Notes: generated from the letters alone by a model not told the origin. DNA of 64,000 nt from Muscardinus avellanarius (GCA_963383645.1 OY726572.1:64890738-64954737), one strand, 5' to 3'; shown: positions 19,765-30,707, counted from the stretch's first letter. A program made the numbers and translations.

Positions 19765-19944
19765 AAAGAGGCAGACAGACAGACAGACAGACAGACCCTG
19801 GAAATACTCATCCTTTAGTGGCAAGGCCGGTTGGTAACCCGGGTGAGGCTGAGTTGCCCCAGCCCCTCCCTGCTGCCACCTGTGGGAGGACTGGGGGCGG
19901 GGCCTGGGGACCTCAGGTGTCTAATCTCCTGCACAGTCAGTATC

Positions 19945-20060
19945 CGATTCCACACAACAATGAGGTAAGGCAGGTGATGCCATTTTTTTATTAGTCACAG
20001 CTTACAGGGAGGAGCCTTGCCTAACCCAGTAAATAAGAGACAAAGTGCGCCAGCCTTCTG
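19945..20060 (-). mobile_element. Possible MIR
   Basis: 'aatgaggtaaggcaggtg', 'ccatttttttattagtcaca' and 'gccttgcctaacccagtaaa' parallel the antisense MIR order, but divergence is high. Sequence around it (19800-20270) is otherwise unique, with a GC box (gggggcggggcc, 19893). Confidence 0.45.
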
Positions 20061-20273
20061 CGTGCAGGCGGGGCTCCCCCGCTGGGCATGGCGGGAAGAT
20101 GCCGCTCCACGCTGCACCTCCTCCCCTCTCAAACCCAGAGGTCAACATTAAGAGATGCATCTTTTAAGCTAGGAGGGTCTTATGTTCAGAAGCCAGGTTG
20201 ATTTATTTCTTAGTCTTTTTCCATTCTTTTGAGTTGTTAGTATTTTTATAATAGTTTGTAAGAGAAAGTGACT

Positions 20274-20477
20274 TTTTTTTTTTTTTTTTTTTTTTTTTTG
20301 GTGGTACTGGGGTTCCTGGAAGCCCTTCTACCTCGGGGCTACACTCCCAGATCTATTTTATATTTTTATTTGGAAACAGGGTCTCTTAAACCAGCGCGGC
20401 TGGCTTCGAACCTGCGCGATCCTCTTGTCTCCGCCTCCCAAGCACAGGGATTACAAGCGTGCGCCACCACACCAGGC
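20274..20477 (-). mobile_element. B1-dID SINE, subfamily B
   Basis: Poly(T) then the B signature. TSD agagaaagtgac / agagagtgac. Confidence 0.9.
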
Positions 20478-20523
20478 CAAGAGAGTGACCTTTTACATTC
20501 ATTTTCAATTACAAAATGAGTTT

Positions 20524-20977
20524 CTGTATGTGTGTGTGTGTGGGGGGGGAGCGGATTACAGGGAATTAAACTAGGGGCATTCTACCTCTGAATGCCTTAA
20601 TTTGTTATTTTATTTTATTTATTTATTTATTTATTTTTATTTTTGGTGGTACTAGGGGAGGAACCCAGGGGTGTTTCTATCTCCAGGCTATCCTCCCAGA
20701 CCTATTTTATACTTTACTTGGAAACAGGGTCTCACTAAGTTGCTGAGAGCCTCACTAAGTAGCTGAGGCTGGCTTCGAACCTGTGTGATCCTCCTGTCTC
20801 AGCCTCCCAAGTGTGGTGATTACAAGTGTGTGCCACCACTCCCGGCTATTTTTTATTTTGAAACAGGATCTTGCTAAGTTGTGGAGGGCCTTGCTAGTTG
20901 CTGAGGCTGGCTGCGAACCTGTCATCCTCCTCTCAGTCTCCTAGTACTGAATTACAGGCATACACCACCATGCCCAG
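20524..20977 (-). mobile_element. Outer D SINE with a nested C SINE
   Basis: The outer copy (ID 20545-20600, B1 20847-20977) has the exact TSD ttacaaaatgagttt (20509-20523, 20978-20992). A C copy at about 20635-20846 sits in its linker. Confidence 0.9.
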
Positions 20978-21017
20978 TTACAAAATGAGTTTTTAAGTGA
21001 TTAAACATAAACTAAGC

Positions 21018-21436
21018 AGCCAGGCATGGTGGTGGATGCTTGTGATTCCAGTACTTGGGTGGCTGAGACAGGAGGGTCACAGGTTCACGGCCAGCGTCAG
21101 CCACTTAATGAGGCATCCTGCAACTTGGTAAGACCCTGTTTCAAAAATAAAGAATAAAAAATAGGGCTGGGGGTGTAGCTCGGAGGTAAAATGCCCCTGG
21201 GTTCAATCTCCAATACCAATAAATAAATAAAAATAAATATATAAATAAAATTAAGCCAGGCATGGTGGCACATGCCTATAATCCTAGTACTTAGTAGGCT
21301 GAGACAGGAGGATCTCAGGCTGGAGGCCAGGCTCAGCAATTTAGCGAACCTTGTTTCAAAATAAAAAATAAAATAGGGCTGGGGATGTAGCTCAGAGGTA
21401 GAATGCCACTGGATTCAATCCTTAGTAGTACACAAA

Positions 21437-21438
<2 letters not shown>
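21018..21438 (+). mobile_element. Two D SINEs in tandem
   Basis: Copies 21018-21252 (tail (AAAT)n) and 21255-21438. The second begins in the tail of the first. Confidence 0.87.

Positions 21439-21483
<45 letters not shown>
21439..21483. repeat. (TG)n microsatellite
   Basis: Joins the tail of a plus SINE to the tail of a minus SINE, so the two elements meet tail to tail through it. Confidence 0.95.
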
Positions 21484-21484
<1 letters not shown>

Positions 21485-21890
21485 GCTGGGGACTGAACCC
21501 AGGGACCTAGGGACATTCTATCTCCGAGCTATACCCCCAGCCTAATTTTTTTTTTTTTCAGGTCTGGGGATGGAACCCAGAGGCATTTGACCTCCGAGCT
21601 ACACCCCTGCCCAATTTTTTATTCTTTATTTTGAAACAGGGTCTCACTGAATTGCAGAGGGCCTCACTAAGTAGCTGAGGCTGTCTGTGAACCGCGATCC
21701 TCCTGTCTCAGCCTCCCAAATGCTGGGATTACAAGTGTGCGCCACCACGCCCGGCTACCCCCAGCCTAATTTTATTTTTTATTTTGAAAAAAAAGTCTTG
21801 ATAAATTGCTGAAGCTGATCTTGAAACTGAGATCCTCCTGTCTCAGTCTCCCAAGTACTGAGATTACAAGTGTGTACCACCATGTCTGGC
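21484..21890 (-). mobile_element. Outer SINE with a nested A SINE
   Basis: The inner copy 21550-21755 is bounded by the exact 18-bp TSD tacccccagcctaatttt (21532-21549, 21756-21773), a target at the ID-linker junction of the outer copy. Confidence 0.92.
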
Positions 21891-21907
21891 TGTAAAAAAA
21901 AAAAGTT

Positions 21908-22101
21908 AGCCGGGCATGGTGGCACACTTGTAATCCTAATACATGTGAGGCTGAGACAGGAGGATTGCAGGGACCCTGTTTCAAAATAAAAGAATAAAAT
22001 ACAGCTGGGGGTATAGCTTGGCGGTAGAATGCCCCTGGGTTCTACCCCCAGTACCACAAATAAAATACATACATACATACATACATACATACATACATAC
22101 A
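21908..22101 (+). mobile_element. SINE with (CATA)n tail
   Basis: The left monomer is truncated internally. The tail is (CATA)n from 22062. Confidence 0.85.
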
Positions 22102-22109
22102 TGTTTTTA

Positions 22110-22299
22110 AAAGTTAATAAAATAGAAGACAAGCAATGAAATGAAGATGATGAAACAAGCTGATTCTTGGGGAAATAAAATAGAACAGTAACAAAACTTA
22201 TCATGAAAAAAGGCTGAAGCATTAAACAAGTGATACCAGGAGTGAAAAAGGAAAAAAAAAAATACAGTACAGATTAGACAAGAAAAAAATCTATGCTAA

Positions 22300-22334
<35 letters not shown>

Positions 22335-22620
22335 GTGGTACTGGGGGTGGAACCCAGAGGCTTTCTACCTCCAGGGCTATACTCCCACACCTATTTTATA
22401 TTTTATTTGGAAACAGGGTCTCAATAAGTTGCTGAGAGCCTCACTAAGTAGCTGAGGCTGGCTTCAAACCTATGCTATCCTCCTGTCTCAGCCTCCCAAG
22501 CTCAGGGATTACAAGTGTGTGCCACCACGCCCAGCAATGCTAACCATTTTTAAACTGTGAGAAAAATTTAAATTACCAAAAGTGACTAGAGAGTAAAATA
22601 GTTTTAGTAATGCTTATAAT
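22110..22620 (+). mobile_element. L1 ORF2 remnant split by a SINE
   Basis: 'gaaacaagctgattcttgg', 'gaaataaaatagaacagtaa' and 'ccaggagtgaaaaaggaa' follow L1 ORF2 upstream of the RT region. More diverged sequence continues after the SINE (22536-22620). No open frame survives. Confidence 0.65.
22304..22535 (-). mobile_element. B1-dID SINE, subfamily C
   Basis: Poly(T) of about 32. TSD atgctaaccattttt on both sides. Confidence 0.9.
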
Positions 22621-22635
22621 AATTGAATATCCTGG

Positions 22636-22641
<6 letters not shown>

Positions 22642-22686
<45 letters not shown>
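22642..22686. repeat. (CT)n microsatellite
   Basis: CT run grading into (CTTT)n and then the poly(T) tail of the next minus SINE. Confidence 0.95.
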
Positions 22687-22690
<4 letters not shown>

Positions 22691-22723
22691 CTTTTCTTTC
22701 TTTCTTTCTTTCTTTTTTTTTTT

Positions 22724-22924
22724 TTTTTTTGTATTGCGGACTGAACCCGGGGACACTCTACCACTGAGGCACCCAGCCCTCTTTTTTATTTTTTATTTTG
22801 AAACAGGGTCTTACTAAGTTGCACAGGACCTCACTACGTAGCTGAGGCTGACAGCAAACCTGTGATCCTCCTGTCTCAGCCTCCCAAGTACTAGGATTAC
22901 AAGCCTGTGCCCCCACACCCGGCT
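22724..22924 (-). mobile_element. Older SINE, ID half near ancestral
   Basis: The reverse ID half 'gaacccggggacactctacc' then 'actgaggcacccagccct' keeps more of the tRNA-like pattern than neighbours. Confidence 0.8.
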
Positions 22925-23567
22925 GGAGTCTACTCTCAAAATGCAAACTTGTCAGGGCGTAAGAGCTCATAAGTCATTCTCGGTTGTGGTATTCTGCGAC
23001 TAAAGATATGGGTGGGCCTTTGCCGCCTGGGCCTGTCCGGCTGGCTCAGAAGGAAGATGCTGAGTGTAGCGGAGGGGCTGCTGCTGCCCTCTAGAGTCAC
23101 GTTACTACAAGTTGGATCCGGCTGCCCAGACACCGATGCGGGCCTTCCCAGCACTGGCACCCGGCCTGCCCACAGTCCCTCACTGCCTTCCGCCTTCCTT
23201 CCCGTCCTCCCTTTCTTCCCTCTCTGAGCCCCCATTTTCTGTGGGAAGCTCCAGGTGTGTCTGGAGTCGTCCGCACTCTCACTCCCTGGCGCTTCCAGCC
23301 CGAGGGGTTACAAAGAGGCAGAGCCCCGAGGCCTCACCTTCAGTCACAGCCCATTCAGCAAACTGATTCCTCTGTATGATCTTAAGGACAAAGAAGGGGC
23401 CCGAGGAGAAAGGGAGTGCAGTTCAATGTGACGGTTGTCTAGCTCTGGTGCTGGAGTTAACCAAAACCCCCATCATTTGTGCCTTGATCAGTTTGTAGCC
23501 CAAGTAAATGTCTCCCATATGCAAACACTGTGTCTCGAATTTATCAGTATGATTGGATAAATATCTT
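22925..23567. other. Unique sequence, no gene seen
   Basis: GC-rich, SINE-free. Overlapping open frames on both strands with no known motif. 'gctgctgccctctagag' (23080) resembles a CTCF-type core, weakly. Confidence 0.4.
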
Positions 23568-23992
23568 TATGTGTGTGTGTGTGGTACTGGGGGTTGAACC
23601 TGGAGGCCTTTTGCCTTTGAGCTAGCCCAGTTTTACTTCTTATTTGGAAACAGAGTCTCATTAGGTTGATGAGAGTCTCGTTACTTGCTGAGCTGTCCTC
23701 AAACCTGTGGTCCTCCCGTCTCAGCCTTCCAAGTACTGGGAGGACAGGCTTACAGCGCATGCGCTGTGTCCGGCTTCTTCCACCATTTTGTGTGTAGGTA
23801 GATATGGGCATTGCGGCACTCTGCCTCTGAGCCACATCTGCAGCACCATTTTTGCTTGTTTGTTTTGAAACAAGGGCTCACTAAGTTGCTGACAGTAGCT
23901 AAGTGGGTGAGTCTGCCTTCTTCAAACCTGTCATCCTCCTGTCTCAGCCTCCAAAGTACTAGGATTACAGCCATGTGCCATCATGCTCAGCT
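23568..23992 (-). mobile_element. Two D SINEs in tandem
   Basis: Minus copies 23568-23773 and about 23800-23992, both diverged, sharing the 'ggttgatgagagtctcgttac' D variant or relatives. Confidence 0.82.
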
Positions 23993-24078
23993 TTAAAAAA
24001 ATAAAATCCTTAAATGTATTATTCTTTCCATTCCAGCTTGTGACCACTCGTTTTACCCCCAAACAATAGACACTAGAA

Positions 24079-24508
24079 GCCAGGCATGGTGGCACGTGCT
24101 TGCAATCCCAGCATTTGGGAGGCTGAGACAGGAGGATCACGGTTCGTGGACAGGCTCAGCTACTACTTAGTGAGGCCCTTTGCAACTCAGTGAGACCCTG
24201 TTTCAAAATAAAGAATAAAGCCGGGCGTTGTGGCGCACGCTTGTAATCCCCGCGCTTGGGAGGCAGAGACAGGAGGATCGCGCAGGTTCGAAGCCAGCCG
24301 TGCGCGTTGGCTTAGGAGACCCTGTTTCCAAATATAAAAATGTAAAAATAGGTCTGGGAGTGTAGCCCGGAGGTAGAAGGGCTTCCAGGAACCCCAGTAC
24401 CACCAAATAAATAAATAAATAAAAAATAAAGAATAAAAAAGGGGCTAGGGTGTGGCTCAGAGGTAAAATGTCCCTGAGTTCCATCCCCAGACCCACCAAG
24501 AAAAAAAT
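24079..24508 (+). mobile_element. A SINE with a B SINE in its linker
   Basis: The inner copy 24220-24422 has the exact TSD aaaataaagaataaa (24205-24219, 24423-24437), the linker itself. The outer TSD is atagacactagaagc / atagatacttagaagc. Confidence 0.93.
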
Positions 24509-25025
24509 AGATACTTAGAAGCACCACCATAGCACACTCATAAATGGGACAGAAACCCATTAAGTATCTAATGACAGAAAGAGCCTCCTCCTTCAGGGAG
24601 AGGAAGGGACAGCCAGAGGGCCTGGGATTGCCACAGTCAAGTTCTGATGTCTCTTTATGGTGTTGTCCATGGGGTGGGTAGGGAGGAGTCCACCAGAGAG
24701 CTATGATTAGGTAGAAAGGGTTTCTTTGTGGATCTTGCCAATGATCTGTTCCCATGTTGACTCCAGCCCTTAGCCATCCCTAAGGCAGGTACTTCAGTTA
24801 ACACTTGCTCAAAGAATAGAAGGTGAAGCAAGATGTGGAAGGCAGACAGTCTCTGTGACCTCTTCCTCCCCTGACATGGATGGTCTGGAGTGGCCAGCCT
24901 GCCCAGACACAGAGAAACTATGTTGCAGGGACACTGGCCACGCCCCAGGCCAGGACACCAGCCCAGGTACATGCAAGGCCACAAATGAATGTAGTGGGTT
25001 GGAAGGGATTAAGATCGGGATCATT
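24509..25025. other. Unique sequence, no gene seen
   Basis: About 500 bp. Minus frames 24312-24755 and 24655-24984 run into SINE at one end and are not supported as exons. Confidence 0.4.
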
Positions 25026-25356
25026 GCCGGGCGTGGTGGCGCATGCTGGTAGAGACCGGAGGATCGTGGTTCTCGGACAGCCTCAGCTACTTGGCAAGGC
25101 CCTTCGCAACTCAGCGAGACCCTGTTCAAAAATAGAAAGACAGCCAGGTGTGGCACACGCTTGTAATCCCCGCGCTTGGGAGGCTGAGACAGGAGGATCG
25201 CACAATTCAAAGTCAGCCTCAGCTACTGAGTGAGGCTCTCAGCAACTTAGCGAGACCCTGTTTCAAAAACTAAAGAATAAAAAATAGGGCTGGGGTGTAG
25301 CTCAGAAGTACAATGCCCCTGGGTTCCATCCCTGATGCCAAAAAAAAAAAAAAAAA
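25026..25356 (+). mobile_element. Truncated B1 plus full SINE
   Basis: A short B1 (25026-25141) with an internal deletion, then a dimer (25143-25356). Confidence 0.83.
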
Positions 25357-25459
25357 TCTGGATCATGTCAGATGTCTGGTGGTTCTTATCAAAGTCAGCC
25401 TTTGGTGAGATTATGGACAGGAATCTAGCATCAGACAAGGGTAAGAAAGAAGTGTCCGT

Positions 25460-25672
25460 AACTGGGCATGGTGGCACACGCTTGTGATCCCAGTACTTGG
25501 GAGGCTGACACAGGAGGATCACAGGTTCATGGCCAGCCTCAGCTACTTAGTGAGGCCCTCTGCAACTTAGTGAGACCTTGTTTTAAAATATAGAATAAAA
25601 TAGGGCTGAGGGTGGAGCTCAAAGGTAGAATTCCTCTGGGTTCAATCCATAGTACCATAAAGAGAAAGGAAG
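25460..25672 (+). mobile_element. B1-dID SINE, subfamily D
   Basis: Full dimer whose tail passes into a purine tract and (GA)n (25695-25745). Confidence 0.88.
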
Positions 25673-25689
25673 AAAAGAAAGAGAAAGGA

Positions 25690-25694
<5 letters not shown>

Positions 25695-25745
<51 letters not shown>
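25695..25745. repeat. (GA)n microsatellite
   Basis: Extension of the preceding SINE's tail. Confidence 0.95.
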
Positions 25746-25748
<3 letters not shown>

Positions 25749-26154
25749 GAGGGAAGTCCCATCATGGGCACCTCCCAACTTGGGTACTGTGAATGGAGGT
25801 CCATAGACACTCCCTCCTCTCTGGTGAAATGAAGCCTAAAATCCATAATTAGAGCTGTCTTCTTTCACTGCAATTCCAGGAGGCTGAGCAGCGCTGGGCG
25901 GGTAGGGCGGGGCTGGGCCAGGCAGGAACCAGTAGTATTCCGAGCTGTTGGCCTCCTTCCCGCTCCACTACTGATGAAGGCCCTGAGAATGGCTCTGCCG
26001 GGCAGGTGCAGGGATGGGCGGAAGTAATGATGAAGGATGAGGAGAAGGTCCTAATGTTATCTGTGACTCAGTCTACTCACCCTCGAGACTTTGAGCCCTC
26101 TCTCTAACCCCAACAAACTTACCTGGGTTCAATCTTTGGAAGTTTGTGAGCTGT

Positions 26155-26372
26155 AGCTGGGTGAGGTGGCATGCGCCTGTAATCCCAGGATTGGGGAGAC
26201 TAAGACAGGAGGATCACAGGGTCAAAGACAGTCTCAGCAACTTTACAACCTAGCAAGACCCTGTTTCCAAACAAAAATATAAAAAGGGCTGGGGGTATAG
26301 TTTGGAGGTAGGACACCCCTGGGTTCAATCCCCAGTACGCTGTACACTAAAAAAAAAAAAAAAAAAAAAAAT
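26155..26372 (+). mobile_element. B1-dID SINE, subfamily D
   Basis: Full dimer with a long poly(A). TSD gtgagctgt on both sides. Confidence 0.88.
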
Positions 26373-26580
26373 AGTGAGCTGTTTCTTCAAAGAGCTCACT
26401 GCTCCTCGCCACCAGAGACTGGAAGTAGGGTGTGTGTCATGGTATTTTGTTGTTGTTGTTCAGGACTGTAAATTAAGTGATTAACTCAAAATCTCCCTCT
26501 AGAGGTACCTCTGGGGCGACAGCCCAGGAAACCTGGTGTATTTTAATGTGCTTTTGGACTCTTAAAAGTCTTCCTTCCAT

Positions 26581-27006
26581 GACGGGCATGGTGGCGCACA
26601 CTTATAATCCCCGCACTTGGGAGGCGGAGACAGGAGGATCGCGCAGGTTTGAAGCCAGCCGCGCTGGCGTAAGAGACCCTGTTTCAAAAATATAAAATAG
26701 GTCTAGGAGTGTAGCCCGGAGGTAGAAGGGCTTCCAGGAACCCCAGTACCACCAAAAAAAAAATCTTCCTTTCAGCTGGACGTGGTGGCACACACTTGTA
26801 ATCCCAGTATTTGAGAGGCTGAGACAGGAGGATCACAGGTTTGCAGCCAGCCTCAGCTACTTAGTGAGGCTCTCTGAAACTTAATGAGACCCTGTTTCAA
26901 AAGAAAGAAAGAAAAAAAAAAAGGACTGAGGGTGGAGCTCGGAGGTAGAATTCCCCTGATTTCAATCCCCAGTACCACAATAAAATAAAATAAAATAAAA
27001 TAAAAT
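26581..27006 (+). mobile_element. B SINE then D SINE
   Basis: B copy 26581-26761 with TSD tcttccttcca / tcttcctttca, then a D copy 26775-27006 with an (AATAA)n tail. Confidence 0.88.
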
Positions 27007-27044
27007 AACAAAAATGTGAAATAGATTTTCAATAAGTTATCCCA

Positions 27045-27118
27045 CACTGGTGTTGAACCTTTGATCCTTCTGTCTCAGTCTCCCAGAGCCGGGATTCCAG
27101 GGTGTGCCACCACTCATA
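27045..27118 (-). mobile_element. B1 fragment
   Basis: Only the 5' half of a B1 monomer in reverse (cttctgtctcagtctcccag ... gtgtgccaccact). Confidence 0.75.
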
Positions 27119-27946
27119 CGAAGAATACGGTTTTAGTTATATTGACTATTTATTTGTGATGGCATTGGCCTGGGGACTGGTCCAGAGCTGGTATGCCAAA
27201 GCCCTCCCCCATAAGCCACACCTGGACTCTACCACTGCAAGGAGCCCAACGAGCTGACTGCACAGACTCTGGAAACCAAGACATAAAAGACTTGGCCTTG
27301 AAGGGAGGCCAGCAAGTTCAACTCCGTCCCCTTAACCACCGTGCAGCAGGCCAGAGGCAGGTGAACAGCCCAGGCTGAGCTGAGCGCTAGCCACAGGGGA
27401 GCCTGTGTCCTCGGAAGGAGTTCTTGGCAGGGTCCCCCCAGGAAGAGGCTGTGAAAGGGAATTCAGACCCTCGAATCACAAATGGCAGGAAGAATCATAG
27501 TGACTGCAGCTGTGCAGTCCAGCCACGTGACACGGCCCCCCCCGCAGGACGCGGGTGCTCTCTCTCCTCCTCTGGCCTTTCTGTTTCTCTCCTCCCTCCC
27601 TTTGCTCTGTTTTTGATTTAGTTAAAATAGATGCAAACCCTGGTCTTTTCTATTTTTACTACCCAGCCATTACATAATCCACACCGTAATTGCTGACTTG
27701 GAAAACTATCGGCAACAGTAGAAAATCCCCAGAGTTTAAACAGGAAAAGGATTATTACGGCACAAAAGCGATTGGCAGCTTTACTGGCTGGTAAGCCGTC
27801 CGCGTCGTCACTTGCCAGTGGAAGTCACGTGAGCCCTGGGAAATTCTCCCTCCACCCCAGGGAAAGCAGGCCCTGGCCAGGAGGAGGTGGTGCAGTGCGG
27901 CCCAAACTGCAGGGAGCGAGCACGGTTACTAGGGCATCTTTCATTG

Positions 27947-27947
<1 letters not shown>
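27119..27947. other. Unique sequence, possible regulatory island
   Basis: About 830 bp with no recognised repeat. The AT-rich core at 27600-27780 (with 'ctatttttactacc' and 'cacaccgtaattgctgac') looks unlike the surrounding GC-rich DNA and would be worth a conservation check. No exon seen. Confidence 0.4.

Positions 27948-27987
<40 letters not shown>
27948..27987. repeat. (GT)n microsatellite
   Basis: Abuts the tail end of the next minus SINE. Confidence 0.95.
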
Positions 27988-27992
<5 letters not shown>

Positions 27993-28125
27993 GGGGATTG
28001 AACCCAAGGGCATTCTATCTTCAATCTACACCCCCAGCCTTATTTTTATTTTGAAACAGGGTCTCGCTAGGTTGCTGAGAGTCCGTCACTACTTAGGATT
28101 AAGGTGTGAACCACCACGCCTGACT
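27988..28125 (-). mobile_element. SINE with deleted B1 core
   Basis: Complete ID half, but the B1 half jumps from 'gagagtccgtcactactta' to its 5' end. Confidence 0.8.
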
Positions 28126-29000
28126 CTTATTATTCTTTATTTTCCTATGGGTGTGGATCATGTTGACAACGGCGTATACTCACACCGTGCTTGGTGCCCT
28201 CCCCTCCCTGCTTCCCCTTTTCCCTTCCTCCCAACACTAAGTGTCCAGATTAACAATTTTTTTTTTTATTCTTTAATTTGAAACTGGGTCTCACTAAGTT
28301 GCAGAGGGTCTCACTAAGTAGCTGAGGCTGTCCGCGAACCACGATCCTCCGGTTTCAGCCTCCCGAATGCTGGGATTAAAAGCGTGCGCCACCACGCCTG
28401 GCCCAGATTAACAATGTTATATTCACATGTATACACATATTCGAATGTAGCTTTTCCATTAATGAACCTCAGCCTTCTTCCTCTCCTACCCTCCTTTCTG
28501 GCTTTGCTGAGGTTTCCCCTCCATTATCTGGAGTCCCTCTGGTATCCCCAGCGCTCCCTAGCTTGAGCATGTTAGAGAACACATATGCCCCTTCTCTTTC
28601 TGTGCTTGGCGGATCTCACTTAACATAATGCTCTCCAGGTCTTTCCATCTTCTTGCGAATGACACGATTTTGTTCTTTGTTGCTGAGTAGAATTCCATTG
28701 TGCGTATTTCCCATAATTTTGCAAATGCTGGTGAGGATGTGGGAAAATAAGAACTCCTTTACACTGTTGGTGGGAGTGCAAAGTAGTACAGTCGCTATGG
28801 AGATCGGTGTGGAGATTCCTTGGAAAACTAGGAATGGATCCACCATATGATCCGCCTATACCACTCCTGGGTATTTGTCCAAAGGGGTTGAAATCAGAGA
28901 ACTACAGAAGCATATGTATACCCATGTTCATAGCAGCATAATTCACAATAGCCAAAATATGGAACCAGCCTAGGTCTCCATCAACAGATGAATGAATTGC
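28126..29000 (-). mobile_element. L1 3' end with 5' inversion
   Basis: 28126-28702 reads as L1 3' UTR on the minus strand, with reverse landmarks 'gttgctgagtagaattcc', 'gatctcacttaacataatg' and an aataaa at its end. From about 28703 to 29000 the upstream L1 segment runs in the opposite direction ('gcaaatgctggtgaggatg', 'gaactcctttacactgttgg', 'aatatggaaccagcctagg'). That order is the product of twin priming. A SINE (28258-28402) entered later. Confidence 0.87.
28258..28402 (-). mobile_element. B1-only copy ending at the linker
   Basis: In sense it runs gccagg...tttcaaattaaagaat then poly(A), with no ID half. The exact 13-bp TSD ccagattaacaat (28245-28257, 28403-28415) shows this is a complete insertion. 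Confidence 0.93.
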
Positions 29001-29083
29001 AATTTTTTTTTAAACAGGGTCTCATTAGGTTGCTGAGAGTCTCACTACATTGCTGAGGCTGTCCTCGAACCTGCAATCCTCCT
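29001..29083 (-). mobile_element. B1 monomer fragment
   Basis: Poly(T) then 'aaacagggtctcattaggttg' and 'gtcctcgaacctgcaatcc'; truncated before the B1 5' end. Confidence 0.8.
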
Positions 29084-29353
29084 CTCTTATTTTTATTTCT
29101 TGCTAGAGAGTGAAGTCTCTAGCAGCCAGAGCTTTTTCCTCATCAGCGTCCTGGGCTTCCTACAGCCTGTACCACATTCCAGCAAGAGCCTGAGGGAGGG
29201 TGGACTACCCCACTTAAATAGCAACCAACCGACACAGGAGCAGGAAAGCTACTTGTTAGACACAAACAGCTTCTCTACAAGGCTTTCTAGTTATTGGGCC
29301 AGAACCGCACCATTTGAGGATTGAATAAAAATGGTCCAAAAAAAAAAAAAAAA
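29084..29353 (+). pseudogene. Possible retrocopy of an unidentified RNA
   Basis: Unique sequence ending gattgaataaaaatggtcc followed by (A)16 at 29338-29353. An AATAAA (29324-29329) about 10 bp before a genomic poly(A) is typical of processed transcripts. A plus frame stops at the tga just inside this signal. No protein was recognised and no flanking duplication was found, so an A-run by chance remains possible. Confidence 0.35.
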
Positions 29354-29564
29354 TACAACAATAGTGGTTTGGTAAAGGGTTTCACAACCAGACAGACATT
29401 AGCTATCCCACTGAGCCAGAATTCTCTGTACCTGTGTTGGGAGTGTGGGTCAGGCAGGAGATGCAAACAGGACAAAATAATTTTTCCTTGATTTGCCAGT
29501 TCTACTAGAGTGCTATCCCCAAGAATCAAGCAAGTCAGACCAATCTGGGTAACTACACAGGACA

Positions 29565-29700
29565 GTTCGTTCAATAAATGTTTGCCAAATGCCACATACT
29601 GGACTAAGTGCTTGGATAGAACAGTGAATAAAATCAGCGTCCCCGGACACCTGCCAGGTCCGCGAGGGAGACAGACATTAATCACATAACACATGAAAGC
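29565..29700 (-). mobile_element. L2 LINE 3' end
   Basis: Antisense landmarks in order: 'gttcaataaatgtttgcc', 'acagtgaataaaatcagcg', 'gagggagacagacattaatc'. Confidence 0.7.
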
Positions 29701-29772
29701 AGCCCAGAACCTAGATGAAGGGATACGAAGGGAAATCATAGGGTGCCAACTGCATTTAGAACAGGGGGCCGA

Positions 29773-29984
29773 GCTGAGTGTGGTGGCACAAACCTGTAAT
29801 TCCAGTGCTTGGGAGGCTGAGACAGGAGGATCGCAGGTTTGTGGCCAGCCTCAGCAACCTTGTGAGGCCCTTGGCAACTTAGTGAGACCCTGTACCATAA
29901 AAATAAATTAATTAATTAAATTAAATAAGGCTGGGGATGTAGCTAAGAGGTAGAATGTGTCTGGGGTTTAATCCCCAGTACCAC

Positions 29985-30020
<36 letters not shown>
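29773..30020 (+). mobile_element. D SINE with (CA)n tail
   Basis: Full dimer; its accacaaaa end runs into (CA)n (29989-30020). Confidence 0.88.
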
Positions 30021-30021
<1 letters not shown>

Positions 30022-30092
30022 CGCTGGGGACTTGATAGAGTTTGAGGGTTCTCAGAAGATTTCCTTAAGGACTTCAGGGGTCTTATGTTTTA

Positions 30093-30282
30093 TTTTGGTG
30101 GTGGTGGTACCGGAGATTTAACCTAGGGATGTTCTGCCTCTGACTATACCCTCAGCCCTATTTTATTTTTTACTCTGAAATAGGGGTCTTGCTAAATTGC
30201 TGAGGCGGCCCTTAAACCTGCAACCCTCCTGTGGCAGCTTCCCAAGTCCTGGGATTCCGAGTGTGTATCACCACACCTGGAC
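30093..30282 (-). mobile_element. Old D SINE
   Basis: Strongly diverged minus dimer. Confidence 0.78.
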
Positions 30283-30419
30283 GGCTCAGAGTCCTTTTAA
30301 TTTACCACCCTCTTGTCTTCCTTTCCCCTCTCCCTCCCTCCCTCCCTCCCTGCTTTCTGTAGCTAATATTTACTGGTGTTTTTTTTTTTTTCTTTCTGGT
30401 ATTTCATGAGTTTTTACTC

Positions 30420-30592
30420 TGACCTCTACTGTCCTCAAAGTTTGCAGGAACAGTGGATATGAAGACTATCCAACAGGCTCATCCATCACCCAGGCCTCCT
30501 CCTGGGCATGAGCAAAGCAGTGTCCGTGTGGTGCTGGCTGGACTCACCCTGCCCCGGGACTTCTTTAGAATACTCACCAAGTCTTGCTAGTT
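30420..30592 (+). repeat. Copy 1 of an unassigned direct duplication
   Basis: Shares 'gacctctact', 'ctcaaagtttgc', 'ggaacagtggat', 'caacaggctc', 'gagcaaag' and 'actcaccctgc' in order with 32863-33037. It does not belong to the SINE, L1 or L2 families described here. Confidence 0.75.
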
Positions 30593-30707
30593 TCTTTACA
30601 CGTATGGTCTTGATTCTTATAACAGACTTACAGTTCAAATTCAGCACTTTCAGACACAAAGATTTGTTGAAAAAAGCTGAACCACATTCCATAATGAGAA
30701 CTATATA

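Noticed and set aside
23075..23095. CTCF site
   Set aside because: Only a partial match to the core; no second evidence, so noted within the unique region only.
29287..29739. 150-codon minus frame
   Set aside because: Crosses antisense L2 and a poly(A) run read as poly-Phe; no motif.
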